Below are positions 59,843 through 64,000 of a DNA stretch of 64,000 nucleotides, one piece after another (position 1 is the stretch's first letter; each line of letters begins with the position of its first letter). Both the position numbers and the translations under genes were made by a program. The stretch comes from DTU089 sp964421815 (GTDB lineage: Bacteria > Bacillota > Clostridia > Oscillospirales > Acutalibacteraceae), in the NCBI GenBank assembly GCA_964421815.1, contig CAYQYT010000004.1, positions 1-64,000 of the forward strand, given 5' to 3'. Under the pieces are notes generated by a model that was given only the letters and a program-made list of their open reading frames with translations, had not been told where the DNA came from and did not search any database.

Positions 59843-61000
59843 TTATTTCTTTTTCTTGCCGCCGAACAAGCCGCGTTTTTCCTCCGGCTCAACATCCTTT
59901 GCGCCCATAACCTTATTGAAGTTGAGAAGTGCTTCTTTCTGCTTTTCATTAAGGTTTTTGGGAACATCCACGGAAACTCTTATAAGTTGGTCTCCCCGTC
60001 TTGTGGAGTTAAGCACCTGAATACCGCGACCTTTGAGTTTAAATATGTCACCGGGCTGTGTGCCTGCGGGGAGTTCATATTCAACCTGTCCGTCAAGGGT
60101 GGGAACACGGAGTTTGTCACCGAGAGCCGCCTGAACAAAACTTACTTTAACATCGTACCAGACATTATAGCCGTCACGTTCAAAGAAGGGATGGGGTTTA
60201 ACAACGACACCCACTCTCAAATCACCGGAGGGGCCGCCGTTTACACCTCTGTTACCCTGATTACGGACGGTGAAAATCTGTCCGTCATCAATACCCGCAG
60301 GAATGGTGATTTCCTGTTTAACGGTTCTTCTGATTCTTCCCGCGCCCTTGCATCTCTGGCAGGGATTGGGGTTGAACGTACCTTTACCTCCGCAGCGTTG
60401 ACAGGGTTTTGATGTACTTATAGTGCCGAAAGGCGTTCTCTGTTGAGCATTGACTTGACCCTTACCGTTACAGTCGGGACAGGTCTGGGGTGATGAACCC
60501 TTTGCCGCACCGGAGCCCGCACATTCGTCACAGACTTCAATACGTTGAAAATCAACAGTTTTCTTGCAACCCTTTGCGGCTTCTTCAAATGTAATGTATA
60601 TGTTGGTCTGAATATCGCTTCCCCGACGGGGTGCGTTGGGATTGGAACGGGAATTTCCGCCGCCGAATCCGCCGAAGAATGAACCGAAAAGGTCTCCCAA
60701 ATCGAACTCCATTCCTCCGTCAAATCCACCGAAACCACCGAATCCGCCGCCCTGACCCGCGCCGTAGTTGGGGTCAACGCCTGCAAAACCGAAACGATCG
60801 TATTTTTCCTTTTTATCCGCATCCGAAAGAATTTCGTAAGCCTCGTTGGCCTCTTTGAACTTTGCCTCCGCTTCCTTGTCGTTGGGATTAAGGTCGGGGT
60901 GGTATTTTTTGGCAAGTTGACGGTATGCCTTTTTTATCTCGTCGGGTGTGGCAGTTTTCTGAACTCCCAACACCTCATAGTAATCTCTTTTATCTGCCAT
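59843..61000 (-). CDS. dnaJ: Chaperone protein DnaJ
   Basis: A 385-residue co-chaperone. The J domain (residues 1-70) has 'KKYHPDLNP' with the HPD triad. A Gly/Phe region follows ('GGGFGGFGGFDGGMEFDLGD'). Four CxxCxGxG zinc repeats are intact ('CDECAGSGA', 'CPDCNGKGQ', 'CQRCGGKGT', 'CQRCKGAGR'). The C-terminal substrate-binding domains run to the end. It delivers unfolded clients to DnaK and stimulates its ATPase. It is the last gene of the heat-shock operon, 78 bases after dnaK, and ends at a copy of the GAAA-loop terminator. Confidence 0.99.
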   Translation of the reverse strand: MADKRDYYEVLGVQKTATPDEIKKAYRQLAKKYHPDLNPNDKEAEAKFKEANEAYEILSDADKKEKYDRFGFAGVDPNYGAGQGGGFGGFGGFDGGMEFDLGDLFGSFFGGFGGGNSRSNPNAPRRGSDIQTNIYITFEEAAKGCKKTVDFQRIEVCDECAGSGAAKGSSPQTCPDCNGKGQVNAQQRTPFGTISTSKPCQRCGGKGTFNPNPCQRCKGAGRIRRTVKQEITIPAGIDDGQIFTVRNQGNRGVNGGPSGDLRVGVVVKPHPFFERDGYNVWYDVKVSFVQAALGDKLRVPTLDGQVEYELPAGTQPGDIFKLKGRGIQVLNSTRRGDQLIRVSVDVPKNLNEKQKEALLNFNKVMGAKDVEPEEKRGLFGGKKKK

Positions 61001-61078
61001 AATTGATTCCTTTCTTTAGGAATTCACCAATCAAAGACGGCCCCTTTTTGAGAACCGTCTTTGACAATAAATCATAAA

Positions 61079-62926
61079 TCAGTCAACATCGGTGAAGGGT
61101 GCTTCCGTGTAGTTGTCGCCACCCTGTGCGCCTGCTGCATTGGGATCAAAGCCCGCACCCATATTGTTGGGGTCAAAACCTTGAGCGCCGCCTGCCGCTT
61201 TGTAAAGTTTCTCGGAAATCTCGTAGAATTTTGCCTGGAGAGTTTCCTGTTTTGACTTAATAAGTTCAATATCTTCGCCCTTGAGAGCTTCCTTAAGATC
61301 CTCTATCTTTGCGTTGATATCGTTCTTGTCCGCCTCGTCGAATTTGTCGCCGTTTTCGGAAATGAGTTTTTCACACTCAAATACCATCTGGTCGGCACCG
61401 TTGCGAACATCAACAGCCTCTTTACGTTTCTTGTCTTCCTCTGCAAACTGTTCTGCTTCCTTAACTGCACGGTCAATATCATCCTTGCTCATATTGGAAG
61501 AAGCGGTGATGGAAATTGACTGTTCCTTGCCTGTGCCAAGGTCCTTTGCGGAAACGTGAACAATACCGTTTGCGTCAATGTCGAATGTTACTTCGATCTG
61601 GGGAGTACCGCGACGTGCGGGAAGAATACCGTCAAGGTGGAACATACCGAGAGTTTTGTTATCTCTTGCAAATTCTCTCTCACCCTGAAGAACGTGGATT
61701 TCAACTGATGTCTGGTTATCAGCGGCAGTTGAGAATACCTGGCTCTTTTTGGTGGGGATTGTGGTATTTCTTTCAATGATTTTTGTGCAAACACCGCCGA
61801 GGGTTTCAATACCAAGTGAAAGGGGTGTAACGTCAAGGAGAAGAAGTCCTTCAACGTCGCCGCCGAGAACGCCCGCCTGGAGAGCGGCACCTATTGCAAC
61901 ACATTCATCGGGGTTGATGCCCTTGAAAGGCTCTTTACCCGTGTAGGACTTAACTGCATCCTGAACAGCGGGAATTCTTGAAGAACCGCCCACCATAAGA
62001 ACCTTGTCAATTTCGGAAACGGAAAGTCCGGAGTCGGAAATAGCCTGACGAACGGGGCCCATAGTTGCTTCAACAAGGTCGGCTGTAAGTTCGTTGAATT
62101 TTGCTCTTGTAAGAGTAGTGTCAAGGTGGAGAGGACCGCCCGCTTCAGTCATTGTAATGAAAGGAAGATTGATTGCGGAAGAAGTAACGCCGGAAAGTTC
62201 AATTTTTGCTTTTTCTGCGGCTTCTTTAAGTCTCTGCATAGCCATCTTGTCATTTGAAAGGTCTGTGCCCGTTTCTTTCTTGAATTCGGCAACAAGCCAA
62301 TCAATGATTCTCTGGTCGAAGTCGTCGCCGCCGAGACGGTTGTTACCTGCGGTTGCAAGAACTTCCTGAACACCGTCGCCCATTTCAATAATGGAAACGT
62401 CGAATGTACCGCCGCCAAGGTCGTAAACCATAACTTTCTGGTCATTTTCCTTGTCGATACCGTAAGCGAGAGCGGCTGCTGTGGGCTCGTTAATAATTCT
62501 CTTTACTTCAAGACCCGCGATTTTACCTGCATCCTTTGTTGCCTGACGCTGTGAGTCAGTGAAATATGCGGGAACCGTAATAACTGCCTCTGTAACCTTG
62601 TCACCGAGATAACTTTCCGCGTCGGCTTTAAGTTTTGAAAGAATCATAGCGGAAATCTGCTGGGGTGTGTAGGTCTTGTCGTCAATTGTAACTTTGTAAT
62701 CGGAACCCATGTGTCTTTTGATAGATGAGATTGTTCTGTCAGGATTCTGAACTGCCTGACGTTTTGCAACCTGACCCACAAGTCTTTCACCGGATTTTGA
62801 GAAACCTACAACAGAGGGAGTAGTTCTGTTGCCCTCAACGTTAGCAATAACTACGGGCTCGCCGCCTTCGATAACTGCTACGCAGGAGTTTGTTGTACCT
62901 AAGTCAATACCAATTGTTTTTGCCAT
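61079..62926 (-). CDS. dnaK: Chaperone protein DnaK (Hsp70)
   Basis: A 615-residue ATPase chaperone. 'TIGIDLGTTNSCVAVIEGG' is the phosphate-1 loop, 'VYDLGGGTFDVSI' phosphate-2 and 'VGGSSRIPAV' the adenosine site. The linker and substrate-binding domain start at about residue 365 ('DVTPLSLGIETLGG'), and the lid ends with the Gly/Ala-rich 'AAGAQGGDNYTEAPFTDVD'. It has the shorter nucleotide-binding-domain form of Gram-positive bacteria (one segment less than E. coli). It is part of hrcA-grpE-dnaK-dnaJ. Confidence 0.99.
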   Translation of the reverse strand: MAKTIGIDLGTTNSCVAVIEGGEPVVIANVEGNRTTPSVVGFSKSGERLVGQVAKRQAVQNPDRTISSIKRHMGSDYKVTIDDKTYTPQQISAMILSKLKADAESYLGDKVTEAVITVPAYFTDSQRQATKDAGKIAGLEVKRIINEPTAAALAYGIDKENDQKVMVYDLGGGTFDVSIIEMGDGVQEVLATAGNNRLGGDDFDQRIIDWLVAEFKKETGTDLSNDKMAMQRLKEAAEKAKIELSGVTSSAINLPFITMTEAGGPLHLDTTLTRAKFNELTADLVEATMGPVRQAISDSGLSVSEIDKVLMVGGSSRIPAVQDAVKSYTGKEPFKGINPDECVAIGAALQAGVLGGDVEGLLLLDVTPLSLGIETLGGVCTKIIERNTTIPTKKSQVFSTAADNQTSVEIHVLQGEREFARDNKTLGMFHLDGILPARRGTPQIEVTFDIDANGIVHVSAKDLGTGKEQSISITASSNMSKDDIDRAVKEAEQFAEEDKKRKEAVDVRNGADQMVFECEKLISENGDKFDEADKNDINAKIEDLKEALKGEDIELIKSKQETLQAKFYEISEKLYKAAGGAQGFDPNNMGAGFDPNAAGAQGGDNYTEAPFTDVD

Positions 62927-62971
62927 TTTAATTACCTCCGAATATATTTAATAAGTAAATTGTTTGTTTAT

Positions 62972-63523
62972 TCAGTTAGTGACTTGAACAGTTGCAAACC
63001 GCAAAATTCTGTCACCCATTTTATAACCTTTTTCAAAAACCGCCGCAACGCAGTTTTCGGGAAGTTCGTCACTTTCAACGGTCATAACCGCGCTGTGAAT
63101 GTTGGGGTCAAATTCGTCCCCAACCTGACCGAAGGACTCAACCTCCATATTTTTGAGGATTTCCCTAAGTTGTGTGACCGTCATTTCCACACCTTTTCTG
63201 TAAACCTCAACATCATCGCTTGTGTTTTCCAATGCTCTCTCCAAATTATCAATCGCCGGAAGAATCAACTTTAAGGTGTTTGCTTTTGCATCACCGTAGG
63301 TGGCTTCCTTTTCCCTCTGGGAACGCTTGCGATAATTATCATACTCCGCAAGAGTTCTGAGATGGGAATCCTTGAGAGCCGCAAGTTCCGTTGAGAGTTT
63401 TTCCGTTTCGGATTTGAGGGCTTCAACTTCCGAATTTTTCTTCGTTTTCTTTTCCTTTTTCGCTTCCTTTTTAACTTCCGCCGTTTCCTCGGCTTCCGTC
63501 GTTATCTTTTCTTCATTCGCCAT
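62972..63523 (-). CDS. grpE: Nucleotide exchange factor GrpE
   Basis: A 183-residue protein. The N-terminus is a charged coiled coil ('KKEAKKEKKTKKNSEVEALK'). The conserved core reads 'RTLAEYDNYRKRSQREKEAT', 'ILPAIDNLERAL' and 'GVEMTVTQLREILKNMEVES'. 'VGDEFDPNIHSAVM' and 'VFEKGYKMGDRILRFATVQV' are the C-terminal beta domain. It frees ADP from DnaK. It is placed between hrcA and dnaK, as in most Firmicutes. Confidence 0.98.
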   Translation of the reverse strand: MANEEKITTEAEETAEVKKEAKKEKKTKKNSEVEALKSETEKLSTELAALKDSHLRTLAEYDNYRKRSQREKEATYGDAKANTLKLILPAIDNLERALENTSDDVEVYRKGVEMTVTQLREILKNMEVESFGQVGDEFDPNIHSAVMTVESDELPENCVAAVFEKGYKMGDRILRFATVQVTN

Positions 63524-63534
63524 TTTTCTGCCTC

Positions 63535-64000
63535 CTATTCATCCAAAGTTTCGGAAAGGAGATTTCCGATAACCGATGCTAAATATTTTATACTGGGTAT
63601 CAGTCTTGCATAATCAATTCTTGTGGGACCGATTATACCGATTGAGCCGCTGTCCTTTTCCCCAACGGAATACTTGGAGAAAATTGTTGAAGAATTTTTC
63701 AGTTCTCTGTAAAGATTTTCCGTACCGATTGCCACATTCAACTGTTTTTTGTGGGAATTAAGCATATTTTCAAGAGGAGTTCCTCTGTGAAGAAAATCCA
63801 TAAGTCTGAAAGCGTCCTCGGAAAGTTCCTCGTGATTGAGTATGTTGGACTGTCCTTTTAAATGCAGTTCCGTAGTTTTAACCGCTTCGCAAAGATCGGC
63901 TATTGCACACAGGAACGGTGACATTATAAAAACTCTGTCCCCAAGGGACGCCACAAGAGTCTGTATAAACATTAAACTGATATCACTGACCGGTTTTCCT
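63535..64000 (-). CDS. hrcA: Heat-inducible transcription repressor HrcA, C-terminal part (cut by window end)
   Basis: The frame is open to base 64000 and continues beyond the window ('GKPVSDISLMFIQTL' is readable past the first visible ATG), so the N-terminal DNA-binding domain and start are missing. The visible part has 'NILNHEELSEDAFRLMDFLH' and the late HrcA block 'GSIGIIGPTRIDYARLIPSI' (IGPxRMxY pattern). HrcA represses the operon by binding CIRCE elements, which would lie upstream outside the window. Position before grpE fixes the call. Confidence 0.93.
   Translation of the reverse strand, partial: GKPVSDISLMFIQTLVASLGDRVFIMSPFLCAIADLCEAVKTTELHLKGQSNILNHEELSEDAFRLMDFLHRGTPLENMLNSHKKQLNVAIGTENLYRELKNSSTIFSKYSVGEKDSGSIGIIGPTRIDYARLIPSIKYLASVIGNLLSETLDE

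Overview
The window looks like a chromosomal segment of an anaerobic, low-to-mid GC Clostridia bacterium (an Oscillospirales-like gut organism is my inference). The grounds are the Rnf operon order C-D-G-E-A-B, the neighbouring rpoBC and rpsL-rpsG-fusA-tuf blocks, a flavodiiron protein, an iron-dependent alcohol dehydrogenase, and AGGAGG-type ribosome sites throughout. I cannot name the species from sequence alone.

Region 1 (1 to about 10,400) is the right end of a siphophage-type prophage. In order it holds the C-terminus of a tape measure protein, a DUF6711-like tail component, a tail hub protein, a DUF859-like fibre, a BppU-like baseplate protein and a C-type-lectin-like tail protein. A carbohydrate-binding decoration protein, a small membrane protein, an amidase endolysin with SPOR repeats and an LLH-type holin follow. 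Embedded in it is a complete diversity-generating retroelement (DGR): target gene with a 104-base variable repeat (6196-6299), a hairpin with a GACA loop just after the gene, an Avd-like accessory gene, a 104-base template repeat (6790-6893) and a DGR reverse transcriptase. VR and TR differ at 15 positions, and every one is an adenine in TR. This is the most notable system in the window.

Region 2 (10,400-11,000) is the prophage/host junction at a tRNA-Pro(CGG) gene. The tRNA is followed on its 5' side by three tandem copies (92-bp period) of its own 5' half plus upstream flank. Each copy ends in a short hairpin and a T-run on the minus strand.

Region 3 (11,000-24,450) is metabolic: a GNAT acetyltransferase, a GH2 glycosidase, an orphan EutH-like transporter, a flavodiiron protein and an alcohol dehydrogenase. 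A NusG-II protein and a Gx transporter then lead into the six-gene Rnf ion-pumping ferredoxin:NAD oxidoreductase operon.

Region 4 (24,450-37,630, minus strand) holds a PAP2 phosphatase and the information-processing block tuf, fusA, rpsG, rpsL, rpoC, rpoB, with consensus promoters for tuf, for rpsL and for rpoB.

Region 5 (37,700-56,700) is mixed housekeeping. It has a GPH sugar transporter, a MATE exporter, a GDPD, and leuS with rsfS-yqeK-nadD and a GH29 fucosidase. It also has a three-gene GlpA-like redox operon, two tandem U32 proteins, a UGM-like flavoprotein, a 47-residue orphan protein with its own promoter and terminator, and a YfcE-like phosphodiesterase.

Region 6 (56,800-64,000) has a second MFS transporter with a membrane-anchored protein, an orphan barstar-like gene between two copies of a palindromic terminator repeat, and the heat-shock operon hrcA-grpE-dnaK-dnaJ, with hrcA cut by the window end.
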